Shown here piece after piece: positions 1 to 7,532 of a stretch of 64,000 nt of DNA. Source of the stretch: Verrucomicrobiota bacterium (GTDB lineage: Bacteria > Verrucomicrobiota > Kiritimatiellia > RFP12 > UBA1067); assembly GCA_023269675.1 (NCBI GenBank), contig JAHFSX010000011.1, positions 62,001 to 126,000 on the forward strand, written 5' to 3'. A program made the position numbers and the translations under genes. The notes below the pieces were generated by a model, which was not told where the DNA came from, made no database searches, and worked only from the letters and a program-made list of their open reading frames with translations. Every line of letters begins with the position of its first letter. Position 1 is the stretch's first letter.

Positions 1-409
1 GCCCGCGGTAGCTCGCGGGGTCCACGCATTCAGGGCCGGTGTCCTCGCAGAAGTCGCCGAAGTAGATGCGCCCCTGGGCGTCCTCGCCCATGCGTACGTG
101 GATCTTGCCCGTGGTGCGGATGCCTTTGCCGCGCTCGCCCTTGAACTCGGTCATGTCCGCCACGTGCAGCATCGTCTGCGTCTGCGGGTCGAACTCGAAG
201 AAGTGCGCCGCCTCGGCGTGCGTGCACAGGCCGATGTAGAGCTTGCCGCTCTGCGCGGCGTACAGCGCGCTCCACATGCTGTCCTCACGTTCGCTGCCGC
301 CGGTGAAGCGGTACGGCTGAACCGTGACGATCTTCTGTTCGGCCGCCCCGGCGCAGCTCGCCGCCAGCAGGGCCGCCCCCGCCACCATCCGCCAAATCGG
401 TCTCTTCAT
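1..409 (-). CDS. secreted protein, N-terminal part (truncated by window edge)
   Basis: Only the first 136 codons are in the window; the gene runs off the left edge. The start at 409 has a good ribosome binding site (GGAAGGG) on the minus strand. The protein opens with a charged n-region and a hydrophobic stretch ending in AGA-AEQ, which reads as a type I signal peptide. The mature part (from about residue 24) has repeated aromatic and Gly-rich strands such as SMWSALYAAQSGKLYIGL and a following GRIYFGDF, a pattern seen in beta-propeller or BNR-like secreted proteins. The function is not recognised. It is divergent from the XylR-like regulator at 552 with 142 bp between the two starts, so that regulator may control it (inference). 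Confidence 0.75.
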   Translation of the reverse strand, partial: MKRPIWRMVAGAALLAASCAGAAEQKIVTVQPYRFTGGSEREDSMWSALYAAQSGKLYIGLCTHAEAAHFFEFDPQTQTMLHVADMTEFKGERGKGIRTTGKIHVRMGEDAQGRIYFGDFCEDTGPECVDPASYRG

Positions 410-430
410 AAAATCCCTTCCATAGTCCCC

Positions 431-459
431 ATGATAGGGGTACCCTCCCGAATCCGCAA
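431..459 (-). promoter_or_regulatory. candidate sigma70 promoter for the truncated secreted protein
   Basis: On the minus strand TTGCGG (454-459) lies 17 bp from TATCAT (431-436), 22 bp upstream of the start codon at 409. The -10 is embedded in the imperfect palindrome CCCCATGATAGGGG (427-440), which could be an operator for the divergent XylR-like regulator. The promoter match is visible; the operator role is inference. Confidence 0.4.
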
Positions 460-514
460 TTTCTGAAACGCGAACTCGGCTTACGTTTTTGCGAAGTTAA
501 CCCCCGGTTGCCGC

Positions 515-544
515 TTGCGTGGAATCAGGCTGACCGCGTATACT
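515..544 (+). promoter_or_regulatory. candidate promoter of the XylR-like gene, giving a leaderless mRNA
   Basis: TTGCGT (515-520), 18 bp, TATACT (539-544). The ATG at 552 is only 7 bp beyond the -10, so transcription would start at or next to the A of the start codon. No Shine-Dalgarno sequence is present. Confidence 0.45.
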
Positions 545-551
545 GCTCCCC

Positions 552-1775
552 ATGAAACGCACGGCACGCACGCACATGCCGCAGGTCGCCGTCTTGCTCG
601 AGTCGTCGCAAGGCATCTCGCGCGCCATGCTGCTCGGCATCCTCGACTACGTGCGCGTCTACGGCCCCTGGAGCCTGAACATCGCCGCAGGCGGTACCAG
701 CGACCTCAAGGTCCCCGACCTCCGCCGCTGGCGGGGCACGGGCATCATCGGGCGCGTGACCACCGACGCCGTCGCCCGCGACATTCTCGCCTCCCGGCTT
801 CCCGCGGTGCTGTTCAACCCCGGCGACATTTATCTCGCGCCCTCCCACCCGATATCCAAATACAGCCGCACCCATTGCGATTCCCGCGCCGTCGGCGCGC
901 TCGCCGCCGAATACTATCTCGGCAAGGCGTTCCCGCACTTCGCCTTTGTCGGCGAAGTCGCGGGCGCCAACTGGTCGCGCTGGCGCCAGGAGGCCTTCGC
1001 GGCCCGGCTGGGCGCGGACGGCAAGCCGTGCCACCTCTACCCCCTGCCGCCGCCAGCGGCCTCCGCCTGGGAGGCCGAGCGCGCGCGCCTCTGCGCCTGG
1101 CTGAAGCGGCTCCCGAAGCCGGTCGCGCTCTTCGCGGCCAACGACAACCGCGCCCGCCAGGTCCTCGACGCCTGCCTCATCGCCGGGATCGCCGTGCCCT
1201 ACGAGGCCGCCGTGCTCGGCGTCAACGACGACATCCTCATCTGCGAAACCTGCATCCCGCCCCTCTCCAGCATCGCCGTGGACGGCCAGAAGGCCGGCTA
1301 CGAGGCCGCCCGCCTGCTGGACGACCTCATGCGCCGCTCGGTCAGGAGCCGGCAGGTCATGACCTACGGGCCCACCGGCGTCGTGTCGCGCGCCTCGACC
1401 GAAACCCTCCACGTCGCCGACAAGCTGGTGATCCGCGCGCTCGAGTTCATCCGCATCAACGGCGGCCTGACCATCCGCGTCACGGACGTGGCCGCGCATC
1501 TCGGCGTGACCTGCCGCTGGGCCGAGATGCGCTTCCAGCAGGCCCTCGGCCAGTCGATCCGCGCGACCATCCAGCAGGCCCGCATGGTCACCGTCCGCGC
1601 CCTGCTCGAGGAGACCGGCCTCTCCTTCGGCGAGATCTCCGCGCGCTGCGGCTTTTCCCAGCCGCACCACCTCTGCACCGTCTTCAAACGGCAGTTCGGC
1701 ATGACCATGAGCGCGTTCCGGGCCCGGAAAGGGCTCACCCCGCCCCCCCTGCTTTTTCCGGCCCCAGAAAAGTAA
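552..1775 (+). CDS. XylR-like transcriptional regulator, AraC family (sugar-binding N-domain)
   Basis: 407 residues. Residues about 10-285 form a LacI/periplasmic-binding-protein-like sensor domain (start PQVAVLLESSQGISR; later AVLGVNDDILICE), and residues about 295-395 are an AraC-type double helix-turn-helix (ISARCGFSQPHHLCTVFKRQFG is the second HTH). This architecture is that of E. coli XylR, which binds xylose through the N-domain. PVC bacteria carry many paralogues controlling polysaccharide genes, so the ligand here is unknown. The start was chosen at 552 because MKRTARTHMPQVAVLLE aligns with the family start; no ribosome binding site is present and the -10 box sits just upstream. It is divergent from the secreted protein at 1-409, its likely target. 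Confidence 0.85.
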   Translation: MKRTARTHMPQVAVLLESSQGISRAMLLGILDYVRVYGPWSLNIAAGGTSDLKVPDLRRWRGTGIIGRVTTDAVARDILASRLPAVLFNPGDIYLAPSHPISKYSRTHCDSRAVGALAAEYYLGKAFPHFAFVGEVAGANWSRWRQEAFAARLGADGKPCHLYPLPPPAASAWEAERARLCAWLKRLPKPVALFAANDNRARQVLDACLIAGIAVPYEAAVLGVNDDILICETCIPPLSSIAVDGQKAGYEAARLLDDLMRRSVRSRQVMTYGPTGVVSRASTETLHVADKLVIRALEFIRINGGLTIRVTDVAAHLGVTCRWAEMRFQQALGQSIRATIQQARMVTVRALLEETGLSFGEISARCGFSQPHHLCTVFKRQFGMTMSAFRARKGLTPPPLLFPAPEK

Positions 1776-1785
1776 ACGCCAGCGC

Positions 1786-1840
1786 TTGACTTCCACCCGA
1801 TGGTATCGGATACTTCTCTAATGTCTTCTTGTATTATAAT
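1786..1840 (+). promoter_or_regulatory. candidate promoter(s) of the MoxR/BatA/DUF4159 operon
   Basis: TTGACT (1786-1791), 17 bp, GATACT (1809-1814) is one candidate. A perfect TATAAT at 1835-1840 with only a weak -35 is a second. Both lie between the regulator stop and the first operon gene at 1859. The local sequence is AT-rich compared with its surroundings. Confidence 0.5.
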
Positions 1841-1858
1841 CTGATGAGCGAGGTCGTT

Positions 1859-3397
1859 ATGAAAAAGCTGATGGCAGGTTATGCTCCTCTCACCTTCGCC
1901 TCTGTACTGGCGCTCAGCACCGCGTTGACCGTCATGGGAGGCCACATTTTCGACGGCGACGGTTCGGACGAGGCCGGCTTTGTCACTCCGCCGCCCCGGA
2001 AGGAGACCCCGCCGCCCCCGGCCAACATGGCGGGCGGCGAGACGCTGATCCCGTATCCGCCGCCGCCGGCCACGCCCATGTCGCGGTCGGAGAAGAAGAA
2101 CCCGCCCAAACCGCCGACCATGTTCACCAAGCTCACCTCGCAGTACGGCGAGCAGGACTGGAACGCGCGGCCGAACGACCTCAACAACCTGCTCAAGTCG
2201 CTCAAGACCATGGCCGAAGTCGATTACGATTTCGAGGCGAAGTCGTTCGCCGAGATCGACACCGACCCGGACCAGAACCCCATCCTCTACCGCTCCGGCC
2301 ATTATCACTGGAGCATGACCGACGAGGAGAAGAAGAAGCTGCGCGAGTATCTGCTGCGCGGCGGCACCCTCATCCTCAACGCGGGCATGGGCTCCAAGCC
2401 CTTCTACGACTCCTCCATCAAGGTGCTCAACGAGGTCTTCCCTGAAGCCCCGGTGCGCCGCCTCAGCGCCGACCACCCGATCTTCCACTCCTACTACAGC
2501 CTCGACAAGGTCAACTACCGCGCCGGCGTGAAAGCGCTCTACAGCGGCAGCGACCCCTGGCTGGACGGCGTCACCATCGACTGCCGCACCGTGGCGATCA
2601 TCTCGCGTTTCGGCATGGAGGTCGGCTGGGACCCGCTGGAGGACGAGAACATCATCGCCTACGAGCCTGAATCCGCCCAGCAGCTCGGCATGAACATCCT
2701 CAGCTACGCCAGCGCCATGCGCAACTGGATGCAGGACAACGTCAAGAAGACCAAGTTCGAGGACGCCAAGCAGGTGTCGGTCGCCGGCTCGATGAACATC
2801 GCCCAGGTGATCTATGACGGCGAGTGGAAGACGCGCCACGTGGGCCTCTCCATCCTGCTCTCGCAGTACAACATCAAGACCGGCGTGCCCGTCAAGTTCA
2901 GCACCAAGGAGCTCCGCCTGACCGACCCGAAACTGTCCGACGCCCCGGTGCTGTACATGACCGGCCACGAGTCCTTCACGCTCAAACCGGACGAGATCAC
3001 GGCGCTGCGCAACTACCTCAGCCACGGGGGGTTGCTCATCGCCGAGGCCTGCTGCGGCCGCAAGGCGTTTGACGTCTCCTTCCGCGAGACCATGGCGCGC
3101 GTCATGCCCGGCGTCGCCTTCAACAGCTTGCGCGCGGGCCACGCCCTCTTCCGCATGCCCAACGACATCTCAAGCATGAAGATCACGCCGGCCCTGTCGA
3201 AATCGTACAACAACGCCCCCGCCATCGCCCCGCAGATCCTGACGCTGGACGTCGAGGGCAACACCGCGGTCATCTACAGCCCGATCGGCATGGCCGGCGC
3301 CTGGGAGCTCTCCCCCAACAAGTACTGCAACAGCTACCTCGAGGACGACGCGCTCAAGCTCGGCGTCAACATCCTGATGTACTCGAGCACCCGTTAG
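1859..3397 (+). CDS. DUF4159 protein with two tandem DUF4159 domains
   Basis: 512 residues from the ATG at 1859, which is preceded by GAGCGAGG. A more upstream in-frame ATG at 1829 lacks a ribosome binding site. Residues 1-30 form a signal peptide or membrane anchor (KLMAGYAPLTFASVLAL), followed by a Pro-rich linker (about 40-80). The rest consists of two related domains of about 200 residues. Both contain the DUF4159 pattern: a YRSGHYHW or YMTGHESF strand, then an LREYLLRGGTLILNAG or LRNYLSHGGLLIAEAC helix-strand, then a DHPIFHSYY or GHALFRM loop. DUF4159 is related to class I glutamine amidotransferase-like folds but lacks a clear catalytic triad; its function is unknown. It is the first gene of the operon that ends in the MoxR ATPase. 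Confidence 0.8.
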   Translation: MKKLMAGYAPLTFASVLALSTALTVMGGHIFDGDGSDEAGFVTPPPRKETPPPPANMAGGETLIPYPPPPATPMSRSEKKNPPKPPTMFTKLTSQYGEQDWNARPNDLNNLLKSLKTMAEVDYDFEAKSFAEIDTDPDQNPILYRSGHYHWSMTDEEKKKLREYLLRGGTLILNAGMGSKPFYDSSIKVLNEVFPEAPVRRLSADHPIFHSYYSLDKVNYRAGVKALYSGSDPWLDGVTIDCRTVAIISRFGMEVGWDPLEDENIIAYEPESAQQLGMNILSYASAMRNWMQDNVKKTKFEDAKQVSVAGSMNIAQVIYDGEWKTRHVGLSILLSQYNIKTGVPVKFSTKELRLTDPKLSDAPVLYMTGHESFTLKPDEITALRNYLSHGGLLIAEACCGRKAFDVSFRETMARVMPGVAFNSLRAGHALFRMPNDISSMKITPALSKSYNNAPAIAPQILTLDVEGNTAVIYSPIGMAGAWELSPNKYCNSYLEDDALKLGVNILMYSSTR

Positions 3398-3408
3398 GCG
3401 CTAAAAAC

Positions 3409-3446
3409 GGGTCCGGGGGACAGGCCACACATCTGCCCCCGGACCC
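3409..3446. repeat. GC-rich hairpin (REP-like element)
   Basis: The perfect 11-bp arms GGGTCCGGGGG (3409-3419) and CCCCCGGACCC (3436-3446) enclose a 16-nt loop. No T-run follows, so it is not a classic intrinsic terminator. It lies 12 bp after the DUF4159 gene, inside the operon, where it could stabilise the upstream mRNA or act as a REP element. Confidence 0.6.
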
Positions 3447-3467
3447 CCCCTCCCGACTTCTTTACGG

Positions 3468-3495
3468 AACCCTGAACCCCGAACCCTGAACCTTC
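3468..3495 (+). repeat. heptamer tandem repeat, 4 units (AACCCTG type)
   Basis: Four consecutive 7-bp units read AACCCTG, AACCCCG, AACCCTG, AACCTTC. The array ends 6 bp before the ATG at 3502, so it occupies the Shine-Dalgarno position; no purine-rich SD is present. Confidence 0.8.
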
Positions 3496-3501
3496 TGCCC
3501 A

Positions 3502-4341
3502 ATGTCCGATTTCCAGTCAAAATATCACGTCGCTGTCCTCGCCTCGCTTCTCATCGCAAACAGCCCTCTGCTGGCCGCCACGCCGCAGGAGGACGCCTTT
3601 TTGAAAGTGTGGGCGGTCCACACGCGCGGCGTGCAGGACCACAAGGCCGTGATCGCGGCCTGCCAGGGCGTGATGGACAAATCCTCCACCCTGGGCGAAT
3701 TCCTGCCGGCGGTCAAAACCCTGGCCGCCTGGCACCTGCTCGCCGAGGGCAAGCAGGCCGACGCCGTCCGCATTTTCGAAAGCGCCCTGACCGCCGACAA
3801 GTCCGCCAAGCCCATCGCGCGCTTCGCCGATGTCATGGCCCGCCGCTGGCTCACCCGCATCGACCACGAGAAGGTCGAAAAGGCGCTCAAGGCCTACTAC
3901 GCGGACAATGTCGCGTACCCCTCCAGCCTCACGCCCCTCCTGAACCTGCCCAAGGACCAGGCGCCGCCCAAGGCCGACCGCTTCGACGACCCCTGGATCT
4001 ACAAAATCGAGGCGTTCAGCAAGCTCGCCAAAGTGCAGAACCAGCGCTACACGCTTTACAGCAAAAACACGGGCAGCAAGCTCACCAAGCTGAAAGCCCT
4101 CCCGTTCGACAGCTACGGCGGCAAGAAGAGCGCCTCCATCATCGCCCGCAAAACCGCGAACCCCCTCAGCGTGGAGTTCGAGACGGTCACCGAAACCGGC
4201 ACGCAGCGCGGCGTCGCCACCGAAAGCGGGCTGATGAACGGCATACGGTTCCTGAGACTGGACTCGGACAACCGGTTCGCCCTCATGATCGATAGCGAAT
4301 GCGATTTCTGGGTCGTCGCGCCGCCCGCTAGGAGCCGCTGA
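3502..4341 (+). CDS. secreted protein with GspG-like (pseudopilin C-terminal) region
   Basis: 279 residues. Residues about 8-26 form a signal peptide (VAVLASLLIANSPLLAA). Residues 30-120 are helical, with TPR-like character. Residues about 128-190 resemble the C-terminal globular part of type II secretion major pseudopilin GspG: a helix with AYYADNVAYPSSLTPLLNLP, then DRFDDPWIYKIEAFSKL and YTLYSKN. The N-terminal prepilin peptidase site and long hydrophobic helix of GspG are absent, so it cannot be a fibre subunit of the usual kind. The C-terminus (about 190-279) is not recognised. Its stop overlaps the next start by one base (TGATG). No other secretion genes are nearby; the role is unknown. 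Confidence 0.7.
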   Translation: MSDFQSKYHVAVLASLLIANSPLLAATPQEDAFLKVWAVHTRGVQDHKAVIAACQGVMDKSSTLGEFLPAVKTLAAWHLLAEGKQADAVRIFESALTADKSAKPIARFADVMARRWLTRIDHEKVEKALKAYYADNVAYPSSLTPLLNLPKDQAPPKADRFDDPWIYKIEAFSKLAKVQNQRYTLYSKNTGSKLTKLKALPFDSYGGKKSASIIARKTANPLSVEFETVTETGTQRGVATESGLMNGIRFLRLDSDNRFALMIDSECDFWVVAPPARSR

Positions 4342-5246
4342 TGAGCGATGAAGGGATCGGGGCCTACCTCAACCCCGCGCAGATGTCCAAACTCAACCGC
4401 CTGGCCCTCAACTCACGCTACGTGGTTGAAGGCACCCTCGCGGGCCGCCACCGCAGCGCCCAGAAAGGCGCCAGCACGGAGTTCGCCGACCACCGCTCCT
4501 ACATGCCCGGCGACGACCTCAAGCGCGTCGACTGGAAGGTGCTGGGCCGCACCGACAAATATTACATCCGCCGCTACCAGGACGAGACCAACCTGCGCGT
4601 CTACCTCCTGGTGGACCGCAGCGGCTCGATGAACTACACCTCCGGCGAACACAAGACCAAGTTCAACTACGCCTGCACCCTCGCGGCCGCCCTGGGCTAC
4701 GTGGTGCTCAAGTCGCGCGACGCCGTGGGCATGTACATCTACGGCGAGAAGATGGACGCGGCGCTGCCCTGCAAAAACTCCTTCAACGAGCTCAACAACG
4801 CGCTCAAGATCCTGCAGGGCTACAAGCCCGCCAAAGGCACGGCAGGCGCGGACGTCATGCACCAGATCGCCGAGTCGATCAGCCGCCGCGCCATGGTGAT
4901 CATCATCTCCGACCTGCTGGACGACCAGCCGGAGATCATCAAGGCCATCGCCCATTTCCGCAAGAACCACCACGACGTGATCGTCTTCCACACCCTCGAC
5001 CCGGTGGAGCTGAGCCTCGACATCCGCCGCGGCGCGGAGTTCGAGGACCTGGAGACCGGCGAGCGCATGATCGCCGATCCGCGTGCCATGGCCAAAGAGT
5101 ACAAGGACCTGATGGGCGCCTTCATCGAGGACTACCGCAAATCGTGCTCCGAGATGAAGGTGGACTACCGCCTTGTGAAAACCGACGAACCCGTGGACAC
5201 CTTTGTCCGCGCCTACCTCGAGGAGCGCAAGCGCCTGTCGCGGTAA
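4341..5246 (+). CDS. DUF58 domain protein with vWA-like MIDAS
   Basis: 301 residues. Residues 45-66 hold the DUF58 signature (FADHRSYMPGDDLKRVDWK). A von Willebrand A-like fold follows, with the metal site DRSGS at 92-96. There is no membrane segment. DUF58 proteins are normally encoded beside MoxR AAA+ ATPases and BatA/BatB proteins and are thought to be clients or adaptors of the ATPase; in this operon the MoxR gene lies far downstream (17538). Translation is probably coupled to the preceding gene by the one-base overlap. Confidence 0.9.
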   Translation: MSDEGIGAYLNPAQMSKLNRLALNSRYVVEGTLAGRHRSAQKGASTEFADHRSYMPGDDLKRVDWKVLGRTDKYYIRRYQDETNLRVYLLVDRSGSMNYTSGEHKTKFNYACTLAAALGYVVLKSRDAVGMYIYGEKMDAALPCKNSFNELNNALKILQGYKPAKGTAGADVMHQIAESISRRAMVIIISDLLDDQPEIIKAIAHFRKNHHDVIVFHTLDPVELSLDIRRGAEFEDLETGERMIADPRAMAKEYKDLMGAFIEDYRKSCSEMKVDYRLVKTDEPVDTFVRAYLEERKRLSR

Positions 5247-5254
5247 CCTCCCCC

Positions 5255-5295
5255 ACTCCTCAATCCTAACTCCTAAATCCTCCTTACCTAAACCC
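5255..5295 (+). repeat. heptamer tandem repeat, about 5-6 units (ACTCCTA type)
   Basis: Units read ACTCCTC, AATCCTA, ACTCCTA, AATCCTC, CTTACCT, then AAACCC, directly abutting the ATG at 5296. The spacer contains no Shine-Dalgarno sequence. TCCTCCTTA at 5278-5286 instead resembles the 3' end of 16S rRNA (the anti-SD). Confidence 0.8.
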
Positions 5296-7461
5296 ATGCT
5301 CGTTTTTGCCAATCCGATGTTCCTGTGGGCGCTGACCGCAGCCGGCATCCCGCTGATGCTGCACATGTTTCAGCGCCGGAAAACCGTGGTCACGCCCTTC
5401 CCGACCCTGCGCTTCCTCAAGGCCGCCCAGAAGCGCTCCTCCAGCCGGATCAAGTTCGAGAACTTCATGCTCTGGCTGCTGCGCACCCTGCTGCTGATCA
5501 TGCTCGGACTCGCTTTCGCCCTGCCCGTGCTGCGCACCACCGCCGGCGGCTCCTGGCTCACCCGCACGCGCCGCGATGTCGCCATCGTGCTCGACGCCTC
5601 GTACAGCATGAACTACGAGCTGGACCGCGGCAAGGTCTGGGACGTCTGCAAGGAGGCCTCCGTCGGCGTCATCGAAGGCCTGCTCTCCGGCGACCGCGTC
5701 TGCGTCTATGTCGCGGCCGACACCCCCATCCCGGTGATCGAGAAGCCGACCACCGAGCACGCCACGGTCGTCCAGGCGATCCGCGCGCTCCCCTGCCTGC
5801 CCGGCTCTTCCAAGCTGGACGAGACCGTCGCGCTGGCCCTGCACGCGCTCGAGCAGCAGGAGGGCCGCCGCGAACGCGAAATCTATATCATGACCGACGG
5901 ACAGGCCGTGCCCTGGCAGGGCTTCCGCGACGCCGCCAAGAAGGAAGAGAAGGCGGGCGCCGCCGACAAGGCCGCCATCTCGCGCGAGCAGCGCGACAAG
6001 GTCTCGTTCTTCGCGCTGCTGGCCGGCGCGCTGCAGCCCGACAACGCCTGCCCGTCCGACGTCAAAGTCACGCCCGCGCTCCTGCTCGCGGGCCAGAGCG
6101 CGCGCCTCAACGTGCGCGTCGCACGCACCGGCACGGCCAAACAGATCACGGTCGCGGTCGAGGTCGACGGCCAGGAGCGCGGCCGGCGCGGCATCACCGC
6201 CGACGCCGACGCCGAATCGTCGCTCGAGTTCGCCATCGGCGGCCTTGAGCCCGGCATCCACGTCGCCAAAGTCACCACCCCGCAGGACGCCCTGCCGGAC
6301 GACAACGAGTTCCTCTTCCTGCTGCGCGTCCGCAAGCAGCTGCCCGTCCTCATCGCCGGCCCGAAGGAGGCCACGCGCTACCTCAAGGCCGCGCTCGCGC
6401 CCGGCGCGGCGGATGACAGCGTGAAGCAGGTCGAGGCCGCGGAGCTGGAATCCGTCGACCTGCGCGACTATCAGGCCGTCTTCCTGTGCGACGTCTTCCC
6501 GCTCGCGGGCCAGTCCGTCATGCGCATCGAGGAGTACGCCAAGACCGGCGGCGTGGTCATCGTCTTCCCCGGCGACCGCGCGGACACCGCCGCCTACGCC
6601 GACATGAAGATCCTCCCGGCCCAGCCGAAAGGCACCGTGGACATCCCCGTCGAGCTGGCCGCGCGACCGCTCAAGCGCATCCCGAACCAGAAGGACCAGG
6701 TGGTCAACTTCAACCTCTCCCTGCCGCCGGGAACCGTGCCGACCGTGGCGCTCAAGCGCGTCCTGACCCTCGGCGAGCTCCAGGAGAACGCCGCCGTGCT
6801 CGTGACCGCCGGCGACGGCGTGCCGTTCATGACCGGGCGCGCGGTCGGACGCGGGCGGGTCTTCATGTTCGCGGTCGCCGCCAACCGCGACTGGAGCACC
6901 TTCCCGCTCACCGCCTTCTTCGTGCCGGTCGTGCACCAGCTCATCCGCCAGGGCGCGGGCGCCTCGGTCCAGCCGACGCACCTGGTGCCGGGCTCCAACA
7001 TCCCGGCGAACGAATCCATCCCCAACTACCGCGAAGACGACGCCATCGCCACGCCCTCCGGCGCGCAGCTGGCCGTCAAAGACAACGGCAACCGGACGTT
7101 CTTCATCGAAAGCCTGACCGAGCCGGGCATCTACACGCGCGCCAAAGCCGGCGCCGCGCAGCCCGAGCCGGTGCTGGCCGTCAACACCGACCGCTTCGAG
7201 TCGCGCCTGACGCCCATCACCCCCCAGGAGCTGACCGAGTGGACCGGCTTCAAAAAGCTCCTCACGGCCAAGGACCCCGAGGAGCTGACGCGCCTCATCG
7301 ACGAATACCGCAACGGCCGCTCGCTCGCCGAGGTGTTCCTCTGGATCGCCCTGCTCCTCTCCCTGCTCGAGTGGTGGTTCGCCAACCGCGCCCTGCGCAC
7401 CCAGACCGGGGCCACCGAAAAGATGACCGTCGACCTCGCCGGAAAGGTCGTGACCTCATGA
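5296..7461 (+). CDS. BatA-like membrane protein (aerotolerance regulator N-domain, vWA)
   Basis: 721 residues. Residues 1-80 are the BatA N-terminal domain (MLVFANPMFLWALTAAGIPL, then TPFPTLRFLKAA), with membrane helices at about 5-24 and 57-77. A vWA-type domain follows with a MIDAS-like DASYSM at about 100-105, a Rossmann-like region in the middle (LPVLIAGPKEATRYL, GGVVIVFPGDR), and a C-terminal membrane helix near 675-697 (VFLWIALLLSLLEWWFANRAL). The start at 5296 fits the family start; the frame is open upstream but overlaps the DUF58 gene. There is no ribosome binding site; the spacer is a heptamer array. It is probably an inner-membrane partner of the FHA-MoxR ATPase. Confidence 0.85.
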   Translation: MLVFANPMFLWALTAAGIPLMLHMFQRRKTVVTPFPTLRFLKAAQKRSSSRIKFENFMLWLLRTLLLIMLGLAFALPVLRTTAGGSWLTRTRRDVAIVLDASYSMNYELDRGKVWDVCKEASVGVIEGLLSGDRVCVYVAADTPIPVIEKPTTEHATVVQAIRALPCLPGSSKLDETVALALHALEQQEGRREREIYIMTDGQAVPWQGFRDAAKKEEKAGAADKAAISREQRDKVSFFALLAGALQPDNACPSDVKVTPALLLAGQSARLNVRVARTGTAKQITVAVEVDGQERGRRGITADADAESSLEFAIGGLEPGIHVAKVTTPQDALPDDNEFLFLLRVRKQLPVLIAGPKEATRYLKAALAPGAADDSVKQVEAAELESVDLRDYQAVFLCDVFPLAGQSVMRIEEYAKTGGVVIVFPGDRADTAAYADMKILPAQPKGTVDIPVELAARPLKRIPNQKDQVVNFNLSLPPGTVPTVALKRVLTLGELQENAAVLVTAGDGVPFMTGRAVGRGRVFMFAVAANRDWSTFPLTAFFVPVVHQLIRQGAGASVQPTHLVPGSNIPANESIPNYREDDAIATPSGAQLAVKDNGNRTFFIESLTEPGIYTRAKAGAAQPEPVLAVNTDRFESRLTPITPQELTEWTGFKKLLTAKDPEELTRLIDEYRNGRSLAEVFLWIALLLSLLEWWFANRALRTQTGATEKMTVDLAGKVVTS

Positions 7462-7498
7462 TCCTCGATCTCCCGCATCCGGCGGCCCGCTGTCCCCA

Positions 7499-7526
7499 AC
7501 TCCTAATTCCTAACTCCTAACTCCTC
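7499..7526 (+). repeat. heptamer tandem repeat, 4 units (ACTCCTA type)
   Basis: Four units ACTCCTA, ATTCCTA, ACTCCTA, ACTCCTC, followed by CCTTCT and the ATG at 7533. This is the same unit as at 5255-5295 and again stands in place of a Shine-Dalgarno sequence. Confidence 0.85.
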
Positions 7527-7532
7527 CCTTCT

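Noticed and set aside
3468..3495. Heptamer arrays considered as CRISPR or minisatellite features
   Set aside because: Units are only 7 bp with no spacers and no cas genes nearby, so a CRISPR array is excluded. They are reported as short tandem repeats.
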